Origin: Lachnospiraceae bacterium
GTDB taxonomy: Bacteria > Bacillota > Clostridia > Lachnospirales > Lachnospiraceae
Direction: 5' to 3'
DNA length: 36,741 nt
NCBI GenBank assembly: GCA_016281385.1
Contig: JAEEIN010000158.1
Coordinates: forward strand, 1 to 36,741
Within the stretch, counting starts at the first letter, position 1. Every line of letters begins with the position of its first letter. Below the pieces are notes generated by a model. That model had not been told where the DNA came from, did not search any database, and saw nothing but the letters and a program-made list of their open reading frames with translations. Shown piece after piece: positions 19,051 to 29,088 of this stretch. The translations under genes and the position numbers were made by a program.

Positions 19051-20529
19051 ATGAAGAGGAAGAAAACTGCATACAGCATAATATCGCTTGTTCTTGCAGC
19101 CTCTCTTTCTTTGACCGCATGCTCGAAGCAGGGAGGCTTGGTAAATGTCCCGGGACATGTCGGAACCGAGGAAGGCTCCGGTCAGGTAAAGACTATGCTT
19201 TCCGAAGCCCGGATAGAATACGACAGGGTTCCCATGAGCCCCGGAATTCTGGTGGATCTTGTGGGCTACGAGCCGGATGCGGAGAAGATAGCCGTATTTG
19301 AAGGAGATATACTTCCCAGATCCTTTTCCGTTGTAGACAACAAAACGGGGGAGAAGATCTTCCACGGAGTGGTTGAGGAAAAGATAGAGGCGGCGGAAGG
19401 GACACTGGCCTGCGGTATCGGTGATTTTTCTAAGATCATCGAGCCCGGCGATTATCATATAGAAGCGGAACTTTTAGGCTATTCAAAGGATTTTTCCATA
19501 TCGGAAGGAATATATGAGAAGCTCCTTAAAGAGAAATTTGAGAGCTTAAGGGCTCTACGCTCAGATGACAGTACCGCTGAATATATTCCTCTTGAAGACA
19601 AGCCCGAAACCAGGCTTGAGGTCTCCGGAGGCTGGACTACGGGAGAGGGAGGACAGCGCGACGTTGTTGATTGCTGTCTTGCCATATTTGATCTGATAAA
19701 GGCTTATGATTACTTTTCGGATGCACTTGACGGTGTTCTTCTTGCGGAGGGCTCCGATAAGAGGTCACCAATCCTTGACGAGATCATTTATGAAGCAAAC
19801 TGGCTTACGAAGCTTCAGAATCGGGAGACCGGCGGCGTATATACTTCCGTAACCCTGAAAAAAGAAAACGAGAACGATGCAGGCAAACTGGTCATAGTGG
19901 GTGAGACCACCCGTGCGACGGCTTACTACTGTGCGGTGATGGCAAATCTTTCCTATTTCCTGTCAAAGACGGAACCGGAGCTTTCAAAGGACTGCCTTTT
20001 AAATGCGGTGCTTGCATGGAACTGTCTTGAGGCTAACAGGGAACTTGTTACGGAAAGCCAGAAATTCCGTGCTGCGGTGGAACTTTACAGGGCCACCGGA
20101 AATGCGTCCTATAAAGAGGCACTGGATGAATATTTAAAGGTACACGCGGACCGTGATTTTGAGGAAAGACTGGAGATCGACGGTGCAATGTCCTATATGT
20201 CGACTTCCAAGAGTGTAAACCTTGATTATTGTACGACGCTGATGAGGCATTTTATGTCCAAGGCCGAAAGGAACGCCATCAGCTCAAAAGAGGCCAGGTA
20301 CCTGGTGGAGGACGGCGTGGAGGATGAAGCCACATTGCTTAGGGACGTTTCCGAACTTGTGGAAGCGGATTTCATTCTCACCAGTCAGGAATATTACAAA
20401 ATAGAGATCAATTATTTACATTACTTCTGCGGAAGGAATCCGGAGAGCGGGATATGTACTTCATTTTCCGAAAACCCGGATACTTACGCCCAGTTCATGA
20501 TACTTCTGGGCAATCTTCTTTCGAAGTGA
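19051..20529 (+). CDS. Lipoprotein with CelD_N-like Ig domain and degenerate GH9-like (alpha/alpha)6 domain
   Basis: Lipobox LSLTACSKQ; VPMSPGILVDLVGYEPDAEKIAVF...DFSKIIEPGDYHIE resembles CelD_N; VSGGWTTGEGGQRDV, GGVYTSVT, NYLHYFCGRNPESG resemble GH9 without catalytic residues; start at 19051 with ggaggga SD. Confidence 0.72.
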   Translation: MKRKKTAYSIISLVLAASLSLTACSKQGGLVNVPGHVGTEEGSGQVKTMLSEARIEYDRVPMSPGILVDLVGYEPDAEKIAVFEGDILPRSFSVVDNKTGEKIFHGVVEEKIEAAEGTLACGIGDFSKIIEPGDYHIEAELLGYSKDFSISEGIYEKLLKEKFESLRALRSDDSTAEYIPLEDKPETRLEVSGGWTTGEGGQRDVVDCCLAIFDLIKAYDYFSDALDGVLLAEGSDKRSPILDEIIYEANWLTKLQNRETGGVYTSVTLKKENENDAGKLVIVGETTRATAYYCAVMANLSYFLSKTEPELSKDCLLNAVLAWNCLEANRELVTESQKFRAAVELYRATGNASYKEALDEYLKVHADRDFEERLEIDGAMSYMSTSKSVNLDYCTTLMRHFMSKAERNAISSKEARYLVEDGVEDEATLLRDVSELVEADFILTSQEYYKIEINYLHYFCGRNPESGICTSFSENPDTYAQFMILLGNLLSK

Positions 20530-20550
20530 CAAACAAGGAGAAACAAAGAT

Positions 20551-21579
20551 ATGAAGATAGTAGTTTTGGCAGGCGGTATCAGTACGGAAAGAGATGTTTC
20601 GCTTTCTTCCGGCGCAAAGATCTATAAGGCATTAAAGAGTCTCGGGCATGATGTTTTGCTTCTTGACGTTTTCTTAGGTCTTGATATCGAGGATACTTCC
20701 GATGTATTTAAAAGGGGCGATGAGTTTTTGGGCGACATCGCTGCGGTCAAGCAGAGCGCACCCGACCTTGCTGCGGTAAGGGCACTGAGAAAGGACGGAG
20801 GAAAGGTATTCTTCGGACCAAATGTATTAAAGATCTGCGCTGAAGCGGATGTTGTTTTTATGGCTCTTCACGGTGAGAGCGGAGAAAACGGAAAGGTTCA
20901 GGCTACCTTTGACCTTCACGGAATAAGATATACCGGAAACGACTATTTAAGCTCCGCCCTTGCAATGGACAAGGCTCTGGCAAAGGAACTTTTTGTTCTT
21001 CACGGAATCTCCACTCCCAAGGGATATACCCTTAAGAAGAATGAGATCGATGACAACGAGCCAAAGTTCCCGGTTGTTGTTAAGGTTACCGACGGCGGCT
21101 CCAGCATCGGCGTATATATCGTTAACGATATGGCTGAGTATGCACAGGCCAAAAAGGATGCTTTTGAATACGGAAACGAGCTCATCGTCGAGCAGTATAT
21201 AAAGGGCAGGGAATTCTCCGTAGGTGTGATAAACGGTGATGCACTTCCCGTTATCGAGATCGCACCCAAGACGGGATTTTACGATTATAAGAACAAATAT
21301 CAGGCAGGGGCAACGGACGAGATCTGTCCCGCCAGGCTTTCCGATGAAAAAACAAAGACTATGCAGAAGATGGCCGAAAAGGTATTTAAGGTCTTAAGGC
21401 TCGATCAGTATGCCCGCATGGACTTTATGATGGACAGTGATGAAAATATCTACTGTCTTGAGGCAAATACTCTTCCGGGAATGACGCCCACTTCACTGGT
21501 TCCCCAGGAAGCCCAGGCGGTTGGAATGTCCTATGAAGAACTCTGTGAGAAGATCATTTCTCTGGCAATGAACAAGTAA
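20551..21579 (+). CDS. ddl: D-alanine--D-alanine ligase
   Basis: LAGGISTERDVSLSSG, GENGKVQATFDLHGIRYTG, DGGSSIGVYIV, EANTLPGMTPTSLVPQ. Confidence 0.96.
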   Translation: MKIVVLAGGISTERDVSLSSGAKIYKALKSLGHDVLLLDVFLGLDIEDTSDVFKRGDEFLGDIAAVKQSAPDLAAVRALRKDGGKVFFGPNVLKICAEADVVFMALHGESGENGKVQATFDLHGIRYTGNDYLSSALAMDKALAKELFVLHGISTPKGYTLKKNEIDDNEPKFPVVVKVTDGGSSIGVYIVNDMAEYAQAKKDAFEYGNELIVEQYIKGREFSVGVINGDALPVIEIAPKTGFYDYKNKYQAGATDEICPARLSDEKTKTMQKMAEKVFKVLRLDQYARMDFMMDSDENIYCLEANTLPGMTPTSLVPQEAQAVGMSYEELCEKIISLAMNK

Positions 21580-21590
21580 AGAGGTAACAA

Positions 21591-23144
21591 GTGGCTGAAT
21601 CGAAATTTTACAGGATGATCGAATGGATATACGCCATATTCGTCATAGGCGTTCTTGTTGTCATCACTGTACTGGACAATAACTGGTATTACATCTACAA
21701 GAATGACTGCAAGGTTCCGAATATCGTTTTTCTGGTGATCTTTGTCATCGTGGCGGGCATCATTGTTTTTGCAAGGATGTCGTATATCGAGTCTCACAAG
21801 GAGATTCCACAGCCCGCACCCATGAAGCTTCAGGATTCCATGAAAATGATAGGCTATCTTTCGATAGTCCTGTTTTTGTTCCAGCTTTTTTATGCGGTGG
21901 CCATCTGGTTTGAGACCGGCTGGGACTGCAGGGAACTGGTGACTGCCGCTCAGGATATGGCCCTTAACGGGACTCCCATCGGCGATTCACATTACTTTTC
22001 GATTTATCCCAATAACGTTTTTCTTACCGGCATATTTGCGGGAATAATAAAAGGTGTCTCCATGTGCGGTATCCCTGCCGCCTATTTTCCCCTTATCGCC
22101 ATCGGATGTGCTCTTGTTTCCGCAACGGGCTATTTCTTTGCGGATTGCATCAGGGTGCTTACTGCGAGGAAATCCCTTATGTATCTTTCATGGATCCTTT
22201 ACGTGATCCTGACGGGGCTTTCTCCCTGGATCAGCATTCCCTACTCCGATACCTACAGCATTTTCTTCCCCACCTTCTGCATATGGCTTTACCTCACAAA
22301 GGATGACAAGAATTACCTGCCGACCTGGTTTTCCATCACGGTTGCGGCTTTTGTGGGCTATTTCATCAAGCCCACGGTTCTTCTTACGTTTATCGTTTTG
22401 TTCTTCTTCCAGATCGTGCATGGAGCGAGCATAAGGAAGTCGGTGCCCAAGATGGTGAGATATAAACATACCATAGGCTTTCTTCTTACGGTGCTTCTGG
22501 GGGTGACGGTTGCTTATGCCATGAAGTTCGGAATGGAGAAGATAACGGGCTTTACACCGGATGAAAATAAGCATTTTACCGCGGCACATTACCTTATGAT
22601 GGGTGCCAATTACGAATACGGCGGCGGTTACAATCAGACGGATGTGAATGCTTCGGCGTCCTATGCAACCGTAGCGGAGCGTAATGCCGGTGACATTAAG
22701 GAAGCTGCAAGAAGAATAGGTGAGATGTTCCCTTTTAAGCTGGTTAAGTTTGCTTCACAGAAATGCCTGACCAACTTTAACGACGGAACCTATGCGTGGG
22801 GAAACGAAGGGGCATTTTACTGGGAATATTACGAACGAAATGACGGCTTTTCAAAATTTGTGAGAAGCTTTATATATCACATCGGCGACAGACATGACAT
22901 ATGGGTCGCTTTCTGCCAGGCTTTCTGGTATGTGAATCTTTGTTTCTGTGCACTCCTGTGCCTTAAAGGAAGGAGACATAAGAACTACAAGGAAACCGCT
23001 ATCCTGACCTTAATGCTTGCGATAATGTGTTTCCTGATGGTATTTGAGGCAAGGGCCAGATACCTTTATCTTTACAGCCCCATCATTTATATGTGCGGTG
23101 CGCTGGGGCTTAACAGGCTTTTGCTGGGAAAGGACGCAAAATGA
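21591..23144 (+). CDS. Polytopic membrane protein, GT-C glycosyltransferase-like
   Basis: GTG start; FETGWDCRELVTAAQDMALNG...HYFSIYPNNVFLTG, many TM segments. Confidence 0.6.
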   Translation: MAESKFYRMIEWIYAIFVIGVLVVITVLDNNWYYIYKNDCKVPNIVFLVIFVIVAGIIVFARMSYIESHKEIPQPAPMKLQDSMKMIGYLSIVLFLFQLFYAVAIWFETGWDCRELVTAAQDMALNGTPIGDSHYFSIYPNNVFLTGIFAGIIKGVSMCGIPAAYFPLIAIGCALVSATGYFFADCIRVLTARKSLMYLSWILYVILTGLSPWISIPYSDTYSIFFPTFCIWLYLTKDDKNYLPTWFSITVAAFVGYFIKPTVLLTFIVLFFFQIVHGASIRKSVPKMVRYKHTIGFLLTVLLGVTVAYAMKFGMEKITGFTPDENKHFTAAHYLMMGANYEYGGGYNQTDVNASASYATVAERNAGDIKEAARRIGEMFPFKLVKFASQKCLTNFNDGTYAWGNEGAFYWEYYERNDGFSKFVRSFIYHIGDRHDIWVAFCQAFWYVNLCFCALLCLKGRRHKNYKETAILTLMLAIMCFLMVFEARARYLYLYSPIIYMCGALGLNRLLLGKDAK

Positions 23145-24508
23145 GAGAGATAACCATAGATGAAGCGGTTAAAGCCGTGGGAGGTTCAAAACAGATCGCC
23201 GGTGCTCCGAAGCTTACGGGCATATCCGGAGTTACCATGGATTCAAGGCTTGTAAAGAGCGGAGATCTGTTTGTTGCCATCAAGGGCGAGAGAGTTGACG
23301 GACATGATTTCATGGCCGAGGTATTTGACAAGGGCGCGGCAGCAGTGCTGTGTGACCACGTTCCGGAAAACGTTAAGAACGGTGTATGCATTCTTGTTGA
23401 CAATACTGTAAAGGCATTGCAGGATCTGGCCGAGTGGTACAGACAAAGCCTTGACGTTAAGGTCGTGGGTATCTCCGGAAGCGTAGGAAAAACAAGCACC
23501 AAGGAAATGGTGGCAAGTGTTCTTTCTGCGGGATTCAGTGTTTTAAAAACAAAAGGAAATTACAATAACGAGATCGGACTTCCCCTTACGGTCCTTTCCA
23601 TCGAACCCGAGAATGAAGTTGCGGTTCTTGAAATGGGTATCAGCGATTTCGGGGAAATGAGACTTCTGGCTCGCATTGCAAGGCCGGATATCTGCGTTCT
23701 TACAAATATTGGGCAGAGTCATCTCGAAGCTTTGGGAACCAGAGACGGGATACTTAAGGCAAAGAGCGAGATGTTTGAGTACAGAAATCCCGACGGTCCC
23801 GTTTTCTTAAACGGCGATGATGACAAACTTTCCCGTGTAAAGGATATCAACGGTACAAAGCCCACATTTTACGGACTTTCCGAAGGCAATCATATTCATC
23901 CCGAAAACGTGGAATCCCTCGGACTTGCCGGAACAAAAATGATGATCTGCATCGGAGAAGATAAGTTTGATGCATCAATAAAGATGATTGGAAACCATAT
24001 GGTTGCCAATGCTCTTGTGGCGGCTGCCATAGGTAATTATCTTGGAATGACCAATGAGCAGATCCGCGAAGGACTTGCCAACGCCGACACCATAGGCGGC
24101 CGTTCCCACCTTATCCCTCACGGCAAGGGCTTTGTGATCGATGACTGCTACAATGCAGCGCCCACGTCCATGAAGGCCGCTGTCGACACCCTTTGCCTCG
24201 CAACGGGCCGCAAGGTCGCCATCCTCGGGGATATGTTCGAACTGGGCAAGGATTCAGATGCCATGCATTACGATATGGGTGTTTACGCCGCAGGCAAGCC
24301 CATCGACATGCTCATTTGTGTAGGTGAAAACTCCCGCCACATGTACGAGGGTGCCCTTTCAAAGAAGCCTGTCTTTGAAGTGATCTACTGTCATTCCCTG
24401 GAAGATCTCTTATCCAAGATTGACAGTTTCATTTCCGCCGACGACAACGTTCTGGTGAAGGCTTCCAACGGAATGCATTTCTCGGAAGTGGTTGACAGAT
24501 TGAAATAA
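23141..24508 (+). CDS. murF: UDP-N-acetylmuramoyl-tripeptide--D-Ala-D-Ala ligase
   Basis: GISGSVGKTSTKEMVASVL P-loop, GNYNNEIGLPLTVL, IDDCYNAAPTSMKAA; ATGA overlap with the upstream gene. Confidence 0.97.
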   Translation: MREITIDEAVKAVGGSKQIAGAPKLTGISGVTMDSRLVKSGDLFVAIKGERVDGHDFMAEVFDKGAAAVLCDHVPENVKNGVCILVDNTVKALQDLAEWYRQSLDVKVVGISGSVGKTSTKEMVASVLSAGFSVLKTKGNYNNEIGLPLTVLSIEPENEVAVLEMGISDFGEMRLLARIARPDICVLTNIGQSHLEALGTRDGILKAKSEMFEYRNPDGPVFLNGDDDKLSRVKDINGTKPTFYGLSEGNHIHPENVESLGLAGTKMMICIGEDKFDASIKMIGNHMVANALVAAAIGNYLGMTNEQIREGLANADTIGGRSHLIPHGKGFVIDDCYNAAPTSMKAAVDTLCLATGRKVAILGDMFELGKDSDAMHYDMGVYAAGKPIDMLICVGENSRHMYEGALSKKPVFEVIYCHSLEDLLSKIDSFISADDNVLVKASNGMHFSEVVDRLK

Positions 24509-24513
24509 AAATA

Positions 24514-24550
24514 GGAGGTACACTTCGTTTTGAAGTGTACCTCGTTTTTT
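24514..24550. terminator. Terminator between convergent murF and plsC
   Basis: GAGGTACACTTC-gttt-GAAGTGTACCTC-gTTTTTT. Confidence 0.85.
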
Positions 24551-25286
24551 ATACCAGTGTCTGGTTCTTTCTGTAGGTTTCCTCGATTATATCATGGATC
24601 TTTGAACTTAACTGTCTGCATTCCTGCTTGGAAAGGCCCTTGGTCTCGATGGGTTTGCCGTATTCGATGATGACGTGGCATTTGCGGACCTTGGGGAAGT
24701 GGGCTTCGAAGACATCCTCCGAGTTGTTTATGGTTACGGGAACGATGGTACATCCCGTCTTTTCCGCAATCTTGAAGCTTCCTTCGTGGAACTCCATTAC
24801 ATCCTGTTCGTAAGTTTTGTTTCTGGTGCCTTCGGGGAAGATGCAGACGCTGGAGCCGTCGTTTATGAGCTCGACACAGCGGTTTATCATCTTAAGGCCC
24901 TCACGAAGGTCGGAACGGTCAAGGAACTGACAGTTCATAAAGAGCATCCAGAGGCTGAAGATCGGGATCTTTTTGATCTCCTTCTTGGCAACGTAACCGG
25001 TTTGCCTCGGACATTTGATATAGGTTATTATTATGTCGAAAATGCTTCGATGATTCGGAGTGTAGAGAACCGGTCTGTCCTTCGGAACGTTTTCCTCACC
25101 GATGAAAGTTACCTTGGTTCCTGCAATAAAAACAAGAACTGCGAAAGCTCTGGTAACGATCCACTGGGAGGACCTTGATTTGGCGTGGGGCCATATAAAA
25201 CCGATGAGCCACTCTATTATAATGATCGGAATGGACAGAACAAGAAAGATCACCGTCCATGCGATCGCAAGAACAAAACGTATCAT
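24549..25286 (-). CDS. plsC: 1-acyl-sn-glycerol-3-phosphate acyltransferase
   Basis: NHRSIFDI (HX4D) and IFPEGTRNKT motifs, N-terminal TM. Confidence 0.92.
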   Translation of the reverse strand: MIRFVLAIAWTVIFLVLSIPIIIIEWLIGFIWPHAKSRSSQWIVTRAFAVLVFIAGTKVTFIGEENVPKDRPVLYTPNHRSIFDIIITYIKCPRQTGYVAKKEIKKIPIFSLWMLFMNCQFLDRSDLREGLKMINRCVELINDGSSVCIFPEGTRNKTYEQDVMEFHEGSFKIAEKTGCTIVPVTINNSEDVFEAHFPKVRKCHVIIEYGKPIETKGLSKQECRQLSSKIHDIIEETYRKNQTLV

Positions 25287-25409
25287 TAAATACTACCTCA
25301 TACTGCTTTGAAAATGATAATGAAATTATAAGATGATAATCAAATATGTGCAAGACAGAGCGGAAAAATTCTGTTATTGTTAAGAAAAAACAAAGAAAGG
25401 AAGCAGACT

Positions 25410-26681
25410 TTGATAATCTCAAACGTTAACTTTGTGGATCCGGTTACGGAAACCATAAACAACTGCGATATAAAGATAGATCTGGGAAGGATAACGGCTT
25501 TTGCAGCTGCGGGCAGCTTAAAGGACGACGGCGACGGCTTTATTGATGCAACGGGACTTTGCGCGTCCCCTTCTTTTTGCGATATCCACTCCCATTTCAG
25601 GGATCCGGGATTTACATATAAAGAAGATATCCTTTCGGGAGCGGAATGTGCCAAGAGGGGTGGATATACGGATATCATCCTGATGGCAAACACAAACCCG
25701 GCGGTTGACAATGCCGAGACTCTTCTATATATTCAGAACCGGTGCCTGGAAACGGGTATACATGTTCAGACCTGTGGCTCCGTTACAAAAGGGCTTAAAG
25801 GCGAGGAACTTACCGACATGGCTGATCTTAAAGCCCGGGGCGCTGTGGGATTTACCGATGACGGTATTCCCCTTATGGACGAGATCCTTCTTGAGAAGGC
25901 CATGGAGATATGCAAGTCCCTTGATGTACCGATCTCACTTCATGAGGAGGATAAGAATCTCATAAAGGAAAGCGGTGTCAATACGGGAGAAGCCAGTGCC
26001 CATTACGGTATCGGAGGTGCTCCGAGAGAGGCAGAGTACAAGCTTGTTGCCCGGGATATAGAACTTGCCAAGAAGACCGGTGTACGCCTCGATGTTCAGC
26101 ATGTAAGCTGCAAGGAGACGGTGGAACTGGTGAGAAAGGCAAGAAAAGCAGGCTTTAAGAATATCTATGCGGAGGCCACGCCCCATCACATCTCAATGAC
26201 CGAAACCGCATTGTTTGAATACGGAAGCAATGCCAAGATGAATCCGCCCCTTCGTACCGAGGAGGACAGGCAGGCAATCATAGAAGGCATTAAAGACGGG
26301 ACGATCTCCTTCATCGCAACGGACCATGCGCCTCATTCGAAAGAAGAAAAAGACCGCCCGCTTTTGAAAGCTCCTTCCGGAATCCTGGGCCTTGAAACCG
26401 CATTCAGCATCGGCTATGAGTTCCTGGTTGAATCCGGTGCAATAAAGCTTCCGAAGCTTATAAGGCTCTTAACCCTGGAGCCCAGGCAGTTCTACAACAT
26501 GAAATGTCCCGCTGTCGGTGTCAACGATCCGGCGGATCTTGTTATTTTTGATATAAAAGCCAAGTGGAGATTTACGAAGAGTAAGTCCAAGTCCTTCAAC
26601 ACACCGTTAAAGGATCGTGTGATGCACGGAAAGATAAAATATACTCTCTGCGGAGGAAAGATCGTATATGAAGAAATATGA
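25410..26681 (+). CDS. pyrC: Dihydroorotase
   Basis: DIHSHFRDPGFTYKED, ATPHHISMTE, IATDHAPHSKEEK; TTG start after aaaggaag placed at 25410. Confidence 0.92.
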   Translation: MIISNVNFVDPVTETINNCDIKIDLGRITAFAAAGSLKDDGDGFIDATGLCASPSFCDIHSHFRDPGFTYKEDILSGAECAKRGGYTDIILMANTNPAVDNAETLLYIQNRCLETGIHVQTCGSVTKGLKGEELTDMADLKARGAVGFTDDGIPLMDEILLEKAMEICKSLDVPISLHEEDKNLIKESGVNTGEASAHYGIGGAPREAEYKLVARDIELAKKTGVRLDVQHVSCKETVELVRKARKAGFKNIYAEATPHHISMTETALFEYGSNAKMNPPLRTEEDRQAIIEGIKDGTISFIATDHAPHSKEEKDRPLLKAPSGILGLETAFSIGYEFLVESGAIKLPKLIRLLTLEPRQFYNMKCPAVGVNDPADLVIFDIKAKWRFTKSKSKSFNTPLKDRVMHGKIKYTLCGGKIVYEEI

Positions 26682-27441
26682 AATGGGAAAAGTGAGGGAG
26701 ATCAAGTCTCTTGCTCCCGGAATATTTGATATGAAGGTGGAATGTACATTGTCCGAATATGCCCTTCCCGGGCAGTTTGCGATGCTGTATCCAAAGAGTG
26801 CTTCAACGCTTCTTCCCAGGCCCATCAGTATCTGTGAGGTTGAAAAGGGCGCTCTCAGATTTGTGTTCAGGGTTGCGGGAAAGGGTACGAAGGAATTTTC
26901 CGGTTACTCGGCAGGGGATGAGATAAGGGTTATGGGCCCAATCGGAAACGGCTATCCCCTCGATGCCGCAAAGGGCAGGAAAGCAGTGCTTCTCGGCGGA
27001 GGAATCGGCGTTCCTCCCATCCTTGAGCTTGCCAGGCAGTTATCGGAAAAAGAAAGCGACGTGACCGTTATTCCCGGTTACAGGGATTCAAATATGTTCC
27101 TTAAGGAAGACTTCGAGAAGTATGCAAAGACCCTTGTTGCTACTGAAGACGGAAGCTTCGGAACAAAGGGAAATGTCATGGACGCCATCAGGGAGAACGG
27201 TATTAAGCCCGATGTGATCTATGCCTGCGGCCCCATGCCCATGTTAAAGGCGATAAAGAAATATGCCGAAGAGAACGGTATAGAGGCGTATATTTCTCTC
27301 GAAGAGAGAATGGCCTGCGGAGTCGGTGCATGCCTTGGCTGTGTCGTAAAAACAAAGGAACCGGACCATCACTCCCATGTAAACAACACCCGCATATGTA
27401 CCGAGGGACCGGTTTTTGAAGCAAGGGAGGTGGAAATCTGA
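26668..27441 (+). CDS. pyrK: Dihydroorotate dehydrogenase electron transfer subunit
   Basis: LLPRPISI, LLGGGIGVPPILELA, [2Fe-2S] motif ACGVGACLGCVV...RICTEGPVF. Confidence 0.95.
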   Translation: MKKYEMGKVREIKSLAPGIFDMKVECTLSEYALPGQFAMLYPKSASTLLPRPISICEVEKGALRFVFRVAGKGTKEFSGYSAGDEIRVMGPIGNGYPLDAAKGRKAVLLGGGIGVPPILELARQLSEKESDVTVIPGYRDSNMFLKEDFEKYAKTLVATEDGSFGTKGNVMDAIRENGIKPDVIYACGPMPMLKAIKKYAEENGIEAYISLEERMACGVGACLGCVVKTKEPDHHSHVNNTRICTEGPVFEAREVEI

Positions 27442-28343
27442 TGAATACAAAGGTAACCATAGCGGGAGTTGAGTTTAAAAACCCCGTTACCACCGCTTCC
27501 GGAACCTTCGGATCGGGAATGGAATATTCTGAATTTGTGGATCTTTCAAAGCTTGGAGCAGTAACAACAAAAGGTGTTGCAAGCACACCCTGGCCCGGAA
27601 ATCCCACGCCCCGTGTCTGTGAAGTATACGGCGGAATGTTAAATGCCATAGGTCTTCAGAATCCCGGTATCGATGTTTTCTGTGAAAGGGATATTCCTTT
27701 CTTAAAGAATTATGACACGAAGATCATAGTAAACGTCTGTGGAAAAACAGTGGAAGAATATGTGGCCGTAGTGGAAAAACTTGCTGATCAGCCCGTAGAT
27801 ATGCTTGAGATCAACGTTTCCTGTCCCAATGTTAAGGAAGGTGCCATCGCCTTTGGTCAGGATGCAAAGGCTCTTGAAAATATCACAAAAGAGATAAAGA
27901 AGGCGGCAAAGCAGCCGGTTGTAATGAAATTAAGCCCCAACGTAACCAGGATCGCCGACATGGCGAAGGCTGCGGAGGCAGCGGGTGCAGATGCGATATC
28001 TCTTATCAATACCATCACCGGTATGAAGATCGATATTGAAAGAAGGAAGTTTGTTCTTGCGAACAAGACAGGCGGAATGTCGGGACCTGCCATCAAGCCG
28101 GTGGCTGTGAGGATGGTTTATGAAGCCGCTCATGCGGTAAATATCCCAATCATCGGAATGGGAGGTATCGCAACTTATGAGGATGCCATAGAGTTTATAC
28201 TTGCGGGAGCCACCATGGTAGCCGTGGGAGCATACAATTTTGTGAATCCCAATGCTACAGTCGAGGTGGTTGACGGAATAGAAGATTATATGAAGAGACA
28301 CGGGATCGAGGATATCAATTCGATCCGGGGCGCTGTTGAATGA
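27441..28343 (+). CDS. pyrD: Dihydroorotate dehydrogenase catalytic subunit (class 1B)
   Basis: FKNPVTTASGTFGSG, NAIGLQNPG, EINVSCPNVKEG, GMGGIATYEDAIEFILAGA. Confidence 0.96.
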   Translation: MNTKVTIAGVEFKNPVTTASGTFGSGMEYSEFVDLSKLGAVTTKGVASTPWPGNPTPRVCEVYGGMLNAIGLQNPGIDVFCERDIPFLKNYDTKIIVNVCGKTVEEYVAVVEKLADQPVDMLEINVSCPNVKEGAIAFGQDAKALENITKEIKKAAKQPVVMKLSPNVTRIADMAKAAEAAGADAISLINTITGMKIDIERRKFVLANKTGGMSGPAIKPVAVRMVYEAAHAVNIPIIGMGGIATYEDAIEFILAGATMVAVGAYNFVNPNATVEVVDGIEDYMKRHGIEDINSIRGAVE

Positions 28344-28347
28344 TAAT

Positions 28348-28384
28348 AAAAGGACCGAAGCCTTTATGACTTCGGTCCTTTTTA
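28348..28384. terminator. Terminator of the pyrC-pyrK-pyrD operon
   Basis: AAAAGGACCGAAG...CTTCGGTCCTTTTT. Confidence 0.85.
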
Positions 28385-28399
28385 TTTGGGTTGGGCTGT

Positions 28400-28999
28400 T
28401 TAGCTTTCAGCTTTTTGATTCTCTTCGGCGATAGCGTCGAATTTCTTCATCACGGCGTCGTAGGTCTTCTGGGAAATCTCGGGAAGTTTGCCTCCCCAGG
28501 TCTTCTCGGCCTGTTCATAGCCCGTCTTGAATGCTTCACGCATACTTTCGAGCTTTGAAGGATCGCCGCCGGTGAGAGCCATTGCAAAATCCACGATACG
28601 GTCGGAGGTCTGTTCAACTCCCCAATATCCGTCTTCTGCGATGTCCTTTTCTGCCAAAGCCTTCGTCTCGGGATCAACCTCGAACTTGCCTTCACGAAGG
28701 AAGTTCCACATGTCGTTTGCATCGGCATAAGCGCCTGCCTGCTTGGAAATAAGCTGCTGGACTATGCTCTGCAACTGCTGTACGTGGGCCTCGGCATCGG
28801 TTTTGAGCTTAGTGATAAGCTCCTGGTTTGCCTTGTAGGTTTTCGTCGGAACTTCAAGCTTGGGTTCGTAAACGGCTGCCGCTTCCTCCTTCTGAGTCGT
28901 GTTCTCGGCAGCAGTCTTTTCAACCGTCTCGGTTTCCTTTACTGCATTGGCATATGCAGAATAACTATCACCTACGTTCGTAATTCCGTTTACGTTCAT
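28400..28999 (-). CDS. Conserved hypothetical, signal-peptide-less; C-terminal half DUF5610-like (tentative)
   Basis: MNVNGITNVGDSYSAYANAV...SDRIVDFAMALTGGDPSKLESMREAFKTGYEQAEKTWGGKLPEISQKTYDAVMKKFDA; SD aaaggaaa before ATG at 28999. Confidence 0.7.
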   Translation of the reverse strand: MNVNGITNVGDSYSAYANAVKETETVEKTAAENTTQKEEAAAVYEPKLEVPTKTYKANQELITKLKTDAEAHVQQLQSIVQQLISKQAGAYADANDMWNFLREGKFEVDPETKALAEKDIAEDGYWGVEQTSDRIVDFAMALTGGDPSKLESMREAFKTGYEQAEKTWGGKLPEISQKTYDAVMKKFDAIAEENQKAES

Positions 29000-29051
29000 A
29001 GTGTTTCCTTTCTTCGCATCCATGCGATGGTGATTGGTGAATAGTTAATCT

Positions 29052-29066
29052 CCCCTTAAACAGGGG
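29052..29066 (-). promoter_or_regulatory. Short stem-loop in the leader of the 28999 gene
   Basis: CCCCT-taaac-AGGGG. Confidence 0.4.
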
Positions 29067-29088
29067 CAGTTTATGGTTTCTATCCTTA

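Noticed and set aside
24675-25178. 167-aa plus-strand ORF antisense to plsC
   Set aside because: plsC on the minus strand has HX4D and FPEGTR motifs; the antisense frame is a codon-bias shadow.
26668-28343. Pyrimidine genes as a novel system
   Set aside because: pyrC-pyrK-pyrD is an ordinary Firmicutes arrangement with a normal class 1B dehydrogenase pair.
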